Shown piece after piece: positions 7,461 through 14,793 of a stretch of DNA of 64,000 bases; the first letter of the stretch is position 1, and the number at the start of each line of letters is the position of its first letter. The notes below the pieces were generated by a model, which did no database searches, had not been told where the DNA came from, and worked only from the letters and a program-made list of their open reading frames with translations. Source of the DNA: Pseudescherichia sp031979925 (GTDB lineage Bacteria > Pseudomonadota > Gammaproteobacteria > Enterobacterales > Enterobacteriaceae); assembly GCF_031979925.1 (NCBI RefSeq), contig NZ_DALZFB010000005.1:62001-126000 (forward strand), in the 5' to 3' direction. Position numbers and translations under genes: made by a program.

Positions 7461-8117
7461 ATGACCTGGCAGCGGCTCAACGGTGCGACATGGCGCAATA
7501 TCTGGGTTACCGGCGACCTTCACGGCTGCTACAGCCTGCTGTTGAATAAACTTAGCTTCGTTGGCTTTGATACCTCGCAGGATCTGCTGATTTCCGTAGG
7601 CGATCTCACCGACCGCGGCGTCGAGAACGTGGAGTGCATGACGCTGGTGACCTGCCCCTGGTGCCGGGCGGTGCGCGGCAACCACGAGCAGATGATGTTG
7701 AACTGCCTGCTTCATAACGGCAGCGCCAGCCACTGGATGATGAACGGCGGCAGCTGGTTTTTCAATCTGGATGAAGAGCAGGAGCAGCAGGCCAGAGCGT
7801 TGTTGCCACATATCGCTGCGCTGCCGCTGGTCATTGAAGTTACCACGCAGGGTAAAAAAGTGATCGTTTGTCATGCCGATTACCCTGACGATAGCTACGT
7901 TTACGGTAAGCCGGTAGAGGAGGATCAGCTTCTCTGGAATCGGGATCGGCTTGCGGCCTCTCTGGCGGGCAGGGTGAAAGAGATCCACGGCGCAGATCTC
8001 TTTATCTTCGGCCACACGCCACTGCGTAAGGCGCAACGCTTTGCCAATCAGTACTACATTGATACCGGCGCGGTAATGAGCGGCAATTTAACCCTGATGC
8101 AGATCCAGACCGGGTAA
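7461..8117 (+). CDS. pphA: Serine/threonine protein phosphatase, PphA type
   Basis: A 218-residue metallophosphatase of the PPP family. The family motifs are all present: GDLHGC (about 19-24), GDLTDRG (about 46-52) and RGNHEQM (about 76-82), with later histidines in CHADYP and FGHTP supplying the remaining metal ligands. Length and sequence pattern match E. coli PphA (218), linked there to response to misfolded proteins; PphB is the close alternative. ATG 7461 is chosen because it gives this length; an open frame continues upstream but would run into the terminator and tRNA. In E. coli pphA is elsewhere, so its place next to leuU is a local difference. Confidence 0.85.
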   Translation: MTWQRLNGATWRNIWVTGDLHGCYSLLLNKLSFVGFDTSQDLLISVGDLTDRGVENVECMTLVTCPWCRAVRGNHEQMMLNCLLHNGSASHWMMNGGSWFFNLDEEQEQQARALLPHIAALPLVIEVTTQGKKVIVCHADYPDDSYVYGKPVEEDQLLWNRDRLAASLAGRVKEIHGADLFIFGHTPLRKAQRFANQYYIDTGAVMSGNLTLMQIQTG

Positions 8118-8142
8118 GCCTTTAAACAGGATCCGCAGGCCG

Positions 8143-8892
8143 TTACAGGCTGCCCACGCCGCCATCGACCAGCAGATCGGTGCCCACCGTATAGCTTGAG
8201 TCATCCGACGCGAGATAGAGCGCGGCCTTCGCCAGCTCCCGCACCGTACCCATCCGTCCGAGCGGCACCAGCTTGATAATCTCCTCCTGCATAGCCCGCA
8301 GCGCCTCTTCGTCAAGGCCAAGCTTGTTCAGCGCCGGAGTCTCTACCGGGCCGGGACTCAGGCCGTTGACGCGAATGCCGCGCGGCAACAGCTCGGCCGA
8401 CAGCGTGCGTGCCAGCGAAAGCAGACCGGCCTTGCTGGCGGCGTAGACGCTGCTGGTAGGCAGACCGATGCGCGCGCTGACTGAGCCACAGAGGATTACC
8501 GAAGAGGGATTATTCAACAGCGGCAGCAGGGCCTGAATAAGAAAGAAAGGCCCTTTAAGGTTAATCCCCATCAGGCGATCCCATTTGGCCTCGTCCCATG
8601 TCTCAATCTCACCGTGGGTGACATCCCCCGCGTTGATGAAGACCGCATCCAGACGCGGCCAGCGGGTGGCAATCGTCCCGGCAAGCTGCTTTTGCGCGGC
8701 GATATCGCCTGCGTCGGTGGGGATCACCCAGGCGTTATCTCCCAGAATGCGCTTCGCGTCGGCGAGCGTCTCAGGGTTACGGCCCGTCACCGCTACGTGC
8801 GCCCCTTCGGCGATAAATTCCTGTGCCGTCGCCAGGCCAATGCCCGTTGTACCGCCGGTAATCAGCGTATATTTATCTGCTAAACGACCCAT
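8143..8892 (-). CDS. Short-chain dehydrogenase/reductase (SDR)
   Basis: A 249-residue classical SDR. It has the nucleotide-binding TGGTTGIG motif (about 11-18), the NAG motif (INAGD, about 86), the catalytic serine in GSVSARIG, and the YAASK active-site motif (about 148-152). The C-terminal DGG segment is typical. Asparagine/arginine residues after the second strand suggest NADP preference, but this is not firm. Substrate unknown. ATG at 8892 follows AGGAG at ideal spacing. It is transcribed divergently from an HxlR regulator; such pairs are common where the regulator controls the reductase in response to reactive electrophiles or quinones, an inference here. Confidence 0.88.
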   Translation of the reverse strand: MGRLADKYTLITGGTTGIGLATAQEFIAEGAHVAVTGRNPETLADAKRILGDNAWVIPTDAGDIAAQKQLAGTIATRWPRLDAVFINAGDVTHGEIETWDEAKWDRLMGINLKGPFFLIQALLPLLNNPSSVILCGSVSARIGLPTSSVYAASKAGLLSLARTLSAELLPRGIRVNGLSPGPVETPALNKLGLDEEALRAMQEEIIKLVPLGRMGTVRELAKAALYLASDDSSYTVGTDLLVDGGVGSL

Positions 8893-8935
8893 TTGCTTCT
8901 CCTGATTGAAGAGTGGAGAAAGCACTATAGAAACG

Positions 8936-8974
8936 TTAGTATCTAAAAGAAACCAGGTACCAAATGGATACTAA
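8936..8974. promoter_or_regulatory. Operator dyad between SDR and HxlR genes
   Basis: TTAGTATC (8936-8943) and GATACTAA (8967-8974) are a perfect 8-bp inverted repeat centred on 8955, with GGTACC (8956-8961) in the middle. The site fills the 100-bp divergent promoter gap, and its size suits the dimeric HxlR protein encoded next to it. Binding is inferred. Confidence 0.65.
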
Positions 8975-8992
8975 AGAGGCGAGAGGTGTGCA

Positions 8993-9352
8993 ATGGCGGA
9001 ATTATTCAGTTGCGCAGAAGAAAAAAATTGTCAGCACGAGCCCTGCCCGATGACCAGCTTTATCGGGTTGATCTCCGGGAAGTGGGCCATCCCGATTATC
9101 TATCGTCTGATCGTCATCAACGAGCCGGTGCGATTTGGCGATCTGCTGCGGGCCGCCGCGCCCATCACGCAAAAAGAGCTGACTAAACAGCTGCGGCTGT
9201 TCGAACAGCGCGGACTCGTCACGCGTACCGTCTACCCTGAAATTCCGCCCCGCGTGGAGTATCAAATCACCGCCCTTGGCCTCACTCTGCAAAATGCTCT
9301 CGCGCCGCTGGCCGACTGGATGCGTGAATACGGTCAACAGCTTAAGCATTAG
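8993..9352 (+). CDS. HxlR-family winged-helix transcriptional regulator
   Basis: A 119-residue DNA-binding protein of the HxlR (YtfH/YodB) type. The winged-helix motif runs from about residue 25 to 95, with the family patterns GKWAIPII, FGDLLR, ITQKELTKQLRLFEQRGLV and the wing ending PPRVEYQIT. The N-terminus holds two cysteines (about 7 and 14) plus a third near 19 in EPCPM, a layout that in several relatives senses diamide or quinones. It is divergent from the SDR gene across a strong dyad and probably represses both. Confidence 0.88.
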   Translation: MAELFSCAEEKNCQHEPCPMTSFIGLISGKWAIPIIYRLIVINEPVRFGDLLRAAAPITQKELTKQLRLFEQRGLVTRTVYPEIPPRVEYQITALGLTLQNALAPLADWMREYGQQLKH

Positions 9353-9387
9353 CTGCTTGCCCACTTTGCGAAACGGCTCCGGGAAAT

Positions 9388-9405
9388 TTGTCATCAATCT
9401 GTCAC
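9388..9405 (+). promoter_or_regulatory. Candidate Pho box upstream of agp
   Basis: TTGTCATCAATCTGTCAC matches the PhoB box (two 7-bp repeats of CTGTCAT type separated by 4 AT-rich bases) at 14 of 18 positions of the E. coli pstS box. It ends 36 bp before the agp start codon. Phosphate-starvation control of this phosphatase is inferred. Confidence 0.5.
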
Positions 9406-9441
9406 ACTTAGCGCGACGATGACAAAGGTGAGGAGTTAGGG

Positions 9442-10683
9442 ATGAAAAGAGCACTACTCGCAGCTGCGCTGGCCGGAGCATTAACGCTGACCGCAGGGGC
9501 GCAGGCGCAAACGACGCCGGAGGGCTATCAGCTACAGCAGGTGTTGATCATGAGCCGCCATAATTTGCGCGCGCCGCTGGCAGATAACGGTAGCGTGCTG
9601 CAACAGTCAACGCCGAACAAATGGCCCGAGTGGGATGTGCCGGGCGGACAGCTCACCACTAAAGGCGGTGTGCTCGAAGTCTATATGGGGCACTATATGC
9701 GTGAATGGCTGGCGGAGCAGGGACTGGTGAAGTCAGGGGAATGCCCGACGCCTGACGCCGTTTATGCCTACGCCAACAGCCTGCAACGCACCGTAGCCAC
9801 CGCGCAGTTCTTTATCACCGGCGCGTTCCCCGGCTGCGACGTGCCGGTTCACCATCAGGAAGCGATGGGCACAATGGATCCCACCTTCAACCCGGTTATC
9901 ACCGATAAGGATACGGCGTTTCGCGACAGGGCGGTGCAGGCAATGCAGACCGAACGTCAGGCGATGCAGCTGGATGAAAGCTATAAGCTGTTGGCGCAGA
10001 TAACAAACTATGACAACTCCCCCTCCTGTAAAGAGAAGCAGGTCTGCTCCCTGACCGACCCGAAAGATACCTTCAGCGCCGGGTATGAGAAAGAGCCGGG
10101 CGTCTCCGGGCCGCTAAAGGTCGGCAACTCGCTGGTGGATGCCTTCACTCTACAGTATTACGAAGGCTTCCCGATGGATCAGGTCGCCTGGGGTGAGATC
10201 AAAACCGACCAGCAGTGGCGTGTGCTGTCGAAGCTGAAAAACGGCTACCAGGATTCGCTCTTCACCTCCACGGCGGTGGCGCAGAACGTGGCCAAACCGC
10301 TGGTGAAGTATATCGATAAGGCGCTGGTGACGGACCAGGCCAGCGCGCCGAAAGTCACGCTGCTGGTGGGGCATGACTCCAATATCGCCTCGCTGCTGAC
10401 GGCGCTGGATTTCAAACCCTACCAGCTGCATGACCAGTATGAGCGTACGCCAATCGGCGGAAAAATCGTCTTCCAGCGCTGGCACGACCAGAGCGCCAGC
10501 CGCGACCTGATGAAGATTGAGTATGTGTATCAGAGCGCAGAGCAGCTGCGCAATGCGGACGTGCTGACTCTGCAGGCACCGGCGCAGCGCGTAACGCTGG
10601 AGCTGAAGGGCTGTCCGGTAGACGCGAACGGTTTCTGCCCGCTGGATAAATTCAATGCGGTACTGAACGACGCGGCGAAGTAG
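9442..10683 (+). CDS. agp: Periplasmic glucose-1-phosphatase (histidine acid phosphatase)
   Basis: A 413-residue secreted phosphatase that releases phosphate from glucose-1-phosphate and, in relatives, acts on phytate. The signal peptide (about 1-23, ending AQAQ) is followed by the histidine phosphatase motif, here RHNLRAP (39-45), whose histidine becomes phosphorylated. The second active-site motif HD is at about 311-312 (GHDSNIA). Asparagine after RH, in place of the G of phytases, is the mark of the glucose-1-phosphatase group. Cysteines are paired. Length equals E. coli Agp (413), though that gene lies at another locus; here it is between an HxlR gene and argG and may be a moved or second copy. 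Confidence 0.9.
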   Translation: MKRALLAAALAGALTLTAGAQAQTTPEGYQLQQVLIMSRHNLRAPLADNGSVLQQSTPNKWPEWDVPGGQLTTKGGVLEVYMGHYMREWLAEQGLVKSGECPTPDAVYAYANSLQRTVATAQFFITGAFPGCDVPVHHQEAMGTMDPTFNPVITDKDTAFRDRAVQAMQTERQAMQLDESYKLLAQITNYDNSPSCKEKQVCSLTDPKDTFSAGYEKEPGVSGPLKVGNSLVDAFTLQYYEGFPMDQVAWGEIKTDQQWRVLSKLKNGYQDSLFTSTAVAQNVAKPLVKYIDKALVTDQASAPKVTLLVGHDSNIASLLTALDFKPYQLHDQYERTPIGGKIVFQRWHDQSASRDLMKIEYVYQSAEQLRNADVLTLQAPAQRVTLELKGCPVDANGFCPLDKFNAVLNDAAK

Positions 10684-10708
10684 GGCCTGTACGACCACAC
10701 TGCTTTTT

Positions 10709-10740
10709 CGCCCGGTGGCGCTACGCTAACCGGGCCTACA
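10709..10740. repeat. REP element
   Basis: Imperfect palindrome CGCCCGGTGGCG...CGGGCCTAC with the usual REP arms, between agp and argG. Confidence 0.75.
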
Positions 10741-10773
10741 AACACGCTTTGCTAACCGTAATTTGCCCTGCTA

Positions 10774-10800
10774 ATAAAAAAGGGCGCTTATGCGCCCTTA
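10774..10800 (-). terminator. argG terminator
   Basis: On the minus strand AAGGGCGC, loop ATAA, GCGCCCTT then a T run ending in TTTTTTATTA, 17 bp after the argG stop. The plus-strand copy lacks a T tract. Confidence 0.85.
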
Positions 10801-10816
10801 GTGTTTAAACCCGATA

Positions 10817-12163
10817 TTACTGCTTGTCGGTGTGCTCAAGGCTATCCATCTGCGGCAGGCCGGTGCTGGCCGAAGAGGAGAGCAGGCCCGTCTCCACATA
10901 GTTGAACAGCTTCTCGCGGGTGTCAGTGATGTCCAGGTTACGCATGGTCAGCTGACCGATACGATCGTCCGGAGAGAAGACAGAGTCGCCTTTCTCCATG
11001 GTCAGACGCTCTGCCTTGTAGGTCAGGTTATCAGAGACCGTATTCAGGATGGAGTAGTCGTTGCCACGACGCAGCTCCAGGGTCACTTCGCCGGTGATGG
11101 CGCTCGCCACCCAGCGCTGCAGGGCATCACGCAGCATCAGCGCCTGCGGATCGAACCAGCGGCCCTGATAGAGCAGTTTGCCGAGCTGGCGACCATGAGA
11201 GTGATACTGCTCAATGGTATCTTCGTTGTGAATACCGGTCAGCAGACGCTCGTAGGCGATGTGCAGCAGCGCCATCCCCGGTGCTTCATAGATGCCACGG
11301 CTCTTCGCTTCGATAATACGGTTCTCAATTTGATCGCTCATGCCCAGGCCGTGACGGCCACCGATGCGGTTAGCTTCCAGCATCAGCTCAACGTCGTCAG
11401 AGAAGGTTTTGCCGTTCAGCGCTACCGGATAGCCACGCTCGAAGCGGATGGTCACCTCTTCCGCCGGGATCTTCACGCTCTCATCCCAGAACTTGACGCC
11501 CATGATCGGGTTAACGATCTTCACGCTGGAGTTGAGGAACTCAAGATCCTTCGCTTCATGGGTCGCGCCCAGCATGTTGGAGTCGGTGGAGTAGGCTTTC
11601 TCTACCGACATTTTGTAGTCAAAGCCGCAGGCGATCATAAATTCGGACATCTCCTGGCGACCGCCCAGCTCGTCGATAAAGTCGGTATCGAGCCACGGCT
11701 TATAGATCTTCAGCTCGGCGTTGGTCAGCAGGCCGTAGCGGTAGAAGCGTTCAATATCGTTGCCCTTATAGGTGCTGCCGTCGCCCCAGATGTTTACGCC
11801 ATCCTCTTTCATGGCGGCAACCAGCATGGTACCGGTTACGGCACGGCCCAGCGGCGTGGTGTTGAAATAGGTCAGCCCGCCGGTGGTGTTATGAAACGCA
11901 CCGCACTGAATAGCGGCGATGCCTTCGGCAACCAGCTGCTTACGGCAGTCGATCAGGCGTGCGTTTTCCGCACCGTACTCTTTTGCACGGCGTGGGATAG
12001 CCTCATAGTCATCCTCATCTGGCTGACCCAGATTCGCCGTGTAGGCATAAGGAACCGCGCCCTTTTGGCGCATCCACAGCAGGGCTGCGCTGGTGTCGAG
12101 GCCGCCGGAGAAAGCGATGCCAATACGTTGTCCAACCGGAAGATGCTTGAGAATCGTCGTCAT
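10817..12163 (-). CDS. argG: Argininosuccinate synthase
   Basis: A 448-residue cytoplasmic enzyme that joins citrulline and aspartate using ATP in arginine biosynthesis. The pyrophosphatase-type P-loop SGGLDTS (about 18-24) lies near the N-terminus and the protein matches the long enterobacterial ArgG type (447 in E. coli) throughout. The start at 12163 gives the expected MTTILKHLP N-terminus. It is transcribed away from metY; paired ARG boxes lie about 100 bp upstream of its start codon, so repression by ArgR is expected. Confidence 0.98.
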   Translation of the reverse strand: MTTILKHLPVGQRIGIAFSGGLDTSAALLWMRQKGAVPYAYTANLGQPDEDDYEAIPRRAKEYGAENARLIDCRKQLVAEGIAAIQCGAFHNTTGGLTYFNTTPLGRAVTGTMLVAAMKEDGVNIWGDGSTYKGNDIERFYRYGLLTNAELKIYKPWLDTDFIDELGGRQEMSEFMIACGFDYKMSVEKAYSTDSNMLGATHEAKDLEFLNSSVKIVNPIMGVKFWDESVKIPAEEVTIRFERGYPVALNGKTFSDDVELMLEANRIGGRHGLGMSDQIENRIIEAKSRGIYEAPGMALLHIAYERLLTGIHNEDTIEQYHSHGRQLGKLLYQGRWFDPQALMLRDALQRWVASAITGEVTLELRRGNDYSILNTVSDNLTYKAERLTMEKGDSVFSPDDRIGQLTMRNLDITDTREKLFNYVETGLLSSSASTGLPQMDSLEHTDKQ

Positions 12164-12265
12164 AAAATAAATCCCTGCTAACTATACCTATGGTGAGAGA
12201 CTTAACAGCCACGCCATGATGATAGGCTAAACATTACCGCAAAAAGCGCTTCGGCACCCTGCAGT

Positions 12266-12304
12266 AATGCATGATTATGCAAAATAAGTGAGTTTTCATT
12301 TAAT
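12266..12304 (-). promoter_or_regulatory. Tandem ARG boxes (ArgR operators) of argG
   Basis: Two 18-bp sites, 12266-12283 (core TGCATGATTATGCA) and 12287-12304 (core TGAGTTTTCATTTA), are separated by exactly 3 bp, the usual spacing of ArgR box pairs. The cores agree with TGAATwwwwATTCA at about 12 and 11 of 14 positions. A third, half-site-like TGAATAAAA lies at 12406-12414, overlapping the metY promoter. Divergent argG/metY control by ArgR is known in E. coli. The rest of the 353-bp argG-metY gap shows no gene. Confidence 0.65.
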
Positions 12305-12399
12305 CATCTTTTCGCGGAGACCGGAAGGGTTGCATGGCAAAATCATTAAAAAAAATGAATGGATAATAGTGAAGCAGATGAGAAGGGCGCGTTTTTTTG

Positions 12400-12429
12400 T
12401 TGCAATGAATAAAATCAATTGATTATAAT
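12400..12429 (+). promoter_or_regulatory. metY-rimP-nusA-infB promoter
   Basis: TTGCAA (12400-12405) and TATAAT (12424-12429), 18 bp apart, place the start near 12436, about 80 nt before metY. An ARG half-site lies between the two hexamers, so ArgR could affect it. Confidence 0.65.
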
Positions 12430-12516
12430 GTCTGTCTAATCAGTCGTTCCCGGTGTTTACACCTGTCTTAACTTGCATTTAGTGCAATATCGGCGTAGTA
12501 TTTGCCACGATTCAGG

Positions 12517-12593
<77 letters not shown>

Positions 12594-12719
12594 CTTTCCC
12601 TTAGTGTTCTTTTTCAAATATACTATGAAGACCTTGTGCCTTCGGCGTCGCATTTGAAAAAAACAGTAGCGAAAGGTTCTCCAGGCCGTTGTTACGGCTA
12701 TAGGGTTCAGTTATCTAAA

Positions 12720-12783
12720 GCCTCGATTTATCGGGGTTTTTTGTTATCTGACTACAGAATAACTGGGCTTACGCCCTTTTTTT
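12720..12783 (+). terminator. Two terminator-like hairpins in the metY-rimP leader
   Basis: First: CCTCGA, loop TTTA, TCGGGG plus six T (about 12721-12742). Second: GGGC, TTAC, GCCC plus seven T (12765-12783), only 18 bp before the rimP start. They lie inside the operon and so are likely partial terminators; NusA autoregulation of this operon would fit, which is inference. Confidence 0.6.
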
Positions 12784-12800
12784 ATGTCTTGGGGGTGGGT

Positions 12801-13253
12801 TTGTCCACATTAGAGCAAAAATTAACAGAGATGATTACCGCACCGGTCGAAGCGCTGGGCTACGAACTGGTTGGTATTGAATTTATCCGTGGTCGCACAT
12901 CTACGCTGCGCATCTATATTGATAGTGAAGATGGCATCAATGTTGATGATTGTGCTGATGTCAGCCATCAGGTTAGCGCCGTGATGGACGTCGAAGATCC
13001 CATTACCGTCGCTTACAACCTGGAAGTCTCCTCACCTGGTCTTGATCGTCCGTTGTTCACCGCCGAACACTACACGCGCTATTTAGGCGAAGAGGTCACG
13101 CTGGTGCTGCGTATGGCGGTTCAGAATCGTCGCAAATGGCAGGGCATTATCAAAGGTGTCGATGGCGAGATGATCACCGTTACGGTCGAAGGTAAAGATG
13201 AAGTGTTCGCCCTGAGCAACGTTCAGAAAGCGAACCTGGTCCCCCACTTTTAA
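12801..13253 (+). CDS. rimP: Ribosome maturation factor RimP
   Basis: A 150-residue protein needed for 30S subunit maturation. It has the N-terminal alpha/beta domain (1-83), with GYELVGIEF and LRIYIDSEDGI motifs, and the C-terminal Sm-like domain (84-150) ending NVQKANLVPHF. The TTG start at 12801, behind GGGGGTGGG, gives the exact E. coli length and N-terminus (STLEQKL); an open frame continues upstream into the leader but lacks the family sequence. It is first in the rimP-nusA-infB operon, 28 bp before nusA. Confidence 0.96.
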   Translation: MSTLEQKLTEMITAPVEALGYELVGIEFIRGRTSTLRIYIDSEDGINVDDCADVSHQVSAVMDVEDPITVAYNLEVSSPGLDRPLFTAEHYTRYLGEEVTLVLRMAVQNRRKWQGIIKGVDGEMITVTVEGKDEVFALSNVQKANLVPHF

Positions 13254-13281
13254 CAGTCTGGATTGAGGTGAAAGGCCCCCA

Positions 13282-14769
13282 ATGAATAAAGAAATTTTGG
13301 CTGTTGTTGAAGCTGTTTCCAATGAGAAAGCGCTGCCGCGCGAGAAAATTTTTGAAGCGCTGGAAAGTGCGCTGGCTACAGCAACAAAGAAAAAATATGA
13401 GCAAGAGATCGATGTCCGCGTTGAGATCGATCGTAAGAGCGGTGACTTTGATACCTTCCGCCGTTGGGTAGTCGTAGAAGAAGTCACCATGCCGACGCGT
13501 GAAATCACGCTGGAAGCCGCACGCTACGAAGATGAGAGCCTGAACCCGGGTGACTACGTTGAAGATCAGATTGAGTCTGTTACCTTTGACCGTATCACTA
13601 CCCAAACGGCGAAGCAGGTTATCGTGCAGAAGGTACGTGAAGCCGAGCGCGCGCTGGTTGTCGATCAGTTCCGCGAGCACGAAGGTGAGATCATCACCGG
13701 CGTGGTGAAGAAAGTGAACCGCGACAACATCACGCTGGATCTGGGCAGCAACGCTGAAGCCGTGATCCTGCGTGAAGATATGCTGCCGCGTGAAAACTTC
13801 CGTCCAGGCGACCGTATTCGCGGTGTGCTCTACGCGGTGCGCCCTGAAGCGCGCGGTGCGCAGCTGTTCGTGACCCGTTCCAAACCGGAAATGCTGGTGG
13901 AACTGTTCCGCATCGAAGTGCCAGAGATCGGTGAAGAAGTTATCGAGATCAAAGCGGCAGCCCGCGATCCGGGTTCCCGTGCGAAAATCGCGGTGAAGAC
14001 CAACGATAAGCGTATCGATCCGGTCGGAGCCTGTGTCGGTATGCGCGGCGCACGTGTTCAGGCGGTCTCTACCGAGCTGGGCGGCGAGCGTATCGATATC
14101 GTTCTGTGGGATGACAACCCGGCGCAGTTCGTGATCAACGCGATGGCACCGGCAGACGTTGCTTCTATCGTGGTGGATGAAGACAAGCACACCATGGATA
14201 TCGCCGTTGAAGCCGGTAACCTGGCGCAGGCGATTGGCCGTAACGGCCAGAACGTCCGTCTGGCATCGCAGCTGAGCGGCTGGGAACTCAACGTCATGAC
14301 CGTTGACGACCTGCAGTCTAAGCATCAGGCGGAAGCCCATGCGGCGATTGATACCTTCACTAAGCACCTGGACATTGACGAAGAGTTCGCCACCGTGTTG
14401 GTTGAAGAGGGTTTCTCAACCCTGGAAGAGCTGGCCTATGTGCCAATTAAAGAGCTGCTGGAAATTGAGGGTCTGGACGAAGAGACCGTTGAGGCCCTGC
14501 GCGAACGCGCGAAAAATGCCCTGACGACCCTGGCCCTGGCGCAGGAAGAGAGCCTTGGTAATAACAAACCGGCTGACGACCTGCTTAACCTTGAAGGCCT
14601 CGATCGCGAGCTGGCGTTTAAACTGGCTGCTCGTGGTGTTTGTACGCTGGAAGACCTCGCTGACCAGGGCGTTGATGACCTAAGCGATATCGAAGGATTA
14701 ACCGACGAGAAAGCGGGTGAGCTCATCATGGCCGCACGTAATATTTGCTGGTTCGGCGACGAAGCGTAA
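13282..14769 (+). CDS. nusA: Transcription termination/antitermination factor NusA
   Basis: A 495-residue RNA polymerase-binding factor for pausing, termination and antitermination, identical in length to E. coli NusA. Domains in order: N-terminal polymerase-binding domain (1-130), S1 domain (about 135-200, with GVVKKVNRDNITLDLG), KH1 and KH2 (about 200-345, with KIAVKTND, GACVGMRG and AIGRNGQNVRLA), then two acidic repeats (about 365-425 and 440-490, each with LLEIEGLDEE or DLSDIEGLT type sequence). Located between rimP and infB. Confidence 0.98.
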   Translation: MNKEILAVVEAVSNEKALPREKIFEALESALATATKKKYEQEIDVRVEIDRKSGDFDTFRRWVVVEEVTMPTREITLEAARYEDESLNPGDYVEDQIESVTFDRITTQTAKQVIVQKVREAERALVVDQFREHEGEIITGVVKKVNRDNITLDLGSNAEAVILREDMLPRENFRPGDRIRGVLYAVRPEARGAQLFVTRSKPEMLVELFRIEVPEIGEEVIEIKAAARDPGSRAKIAVKTNDKRIDPVGACVGMRGARVQAVSTELGGERIDIVLWDDNPAQFVINAMAPADVASIVVDEDKHTMDIAVEAGNLAQAIGRNGQNVRLASQLSGWELNVMTVDDLQSKHQAEAHAAIDTFTKHLDIDEEFATVLVEEGFSTLEELAYVPIKELLEIEGLDEETVEALRERAKNALTTLALAQEESLGNNKPADDLLNLEGLDRELAFKLAARGVCTLEDLADQGVDDLSDIEGLTDEKAGELIMAARNICWFGDEA

Positions 14770-14793
14770 TAAACTGTAGCAGGAAGGAACAGC

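Noticed and set aside
10832..12181. Open frame of about 450 codons opposite argG
   Set aside because: Shadow of argG; no protein-like features and it would cover the argG start.
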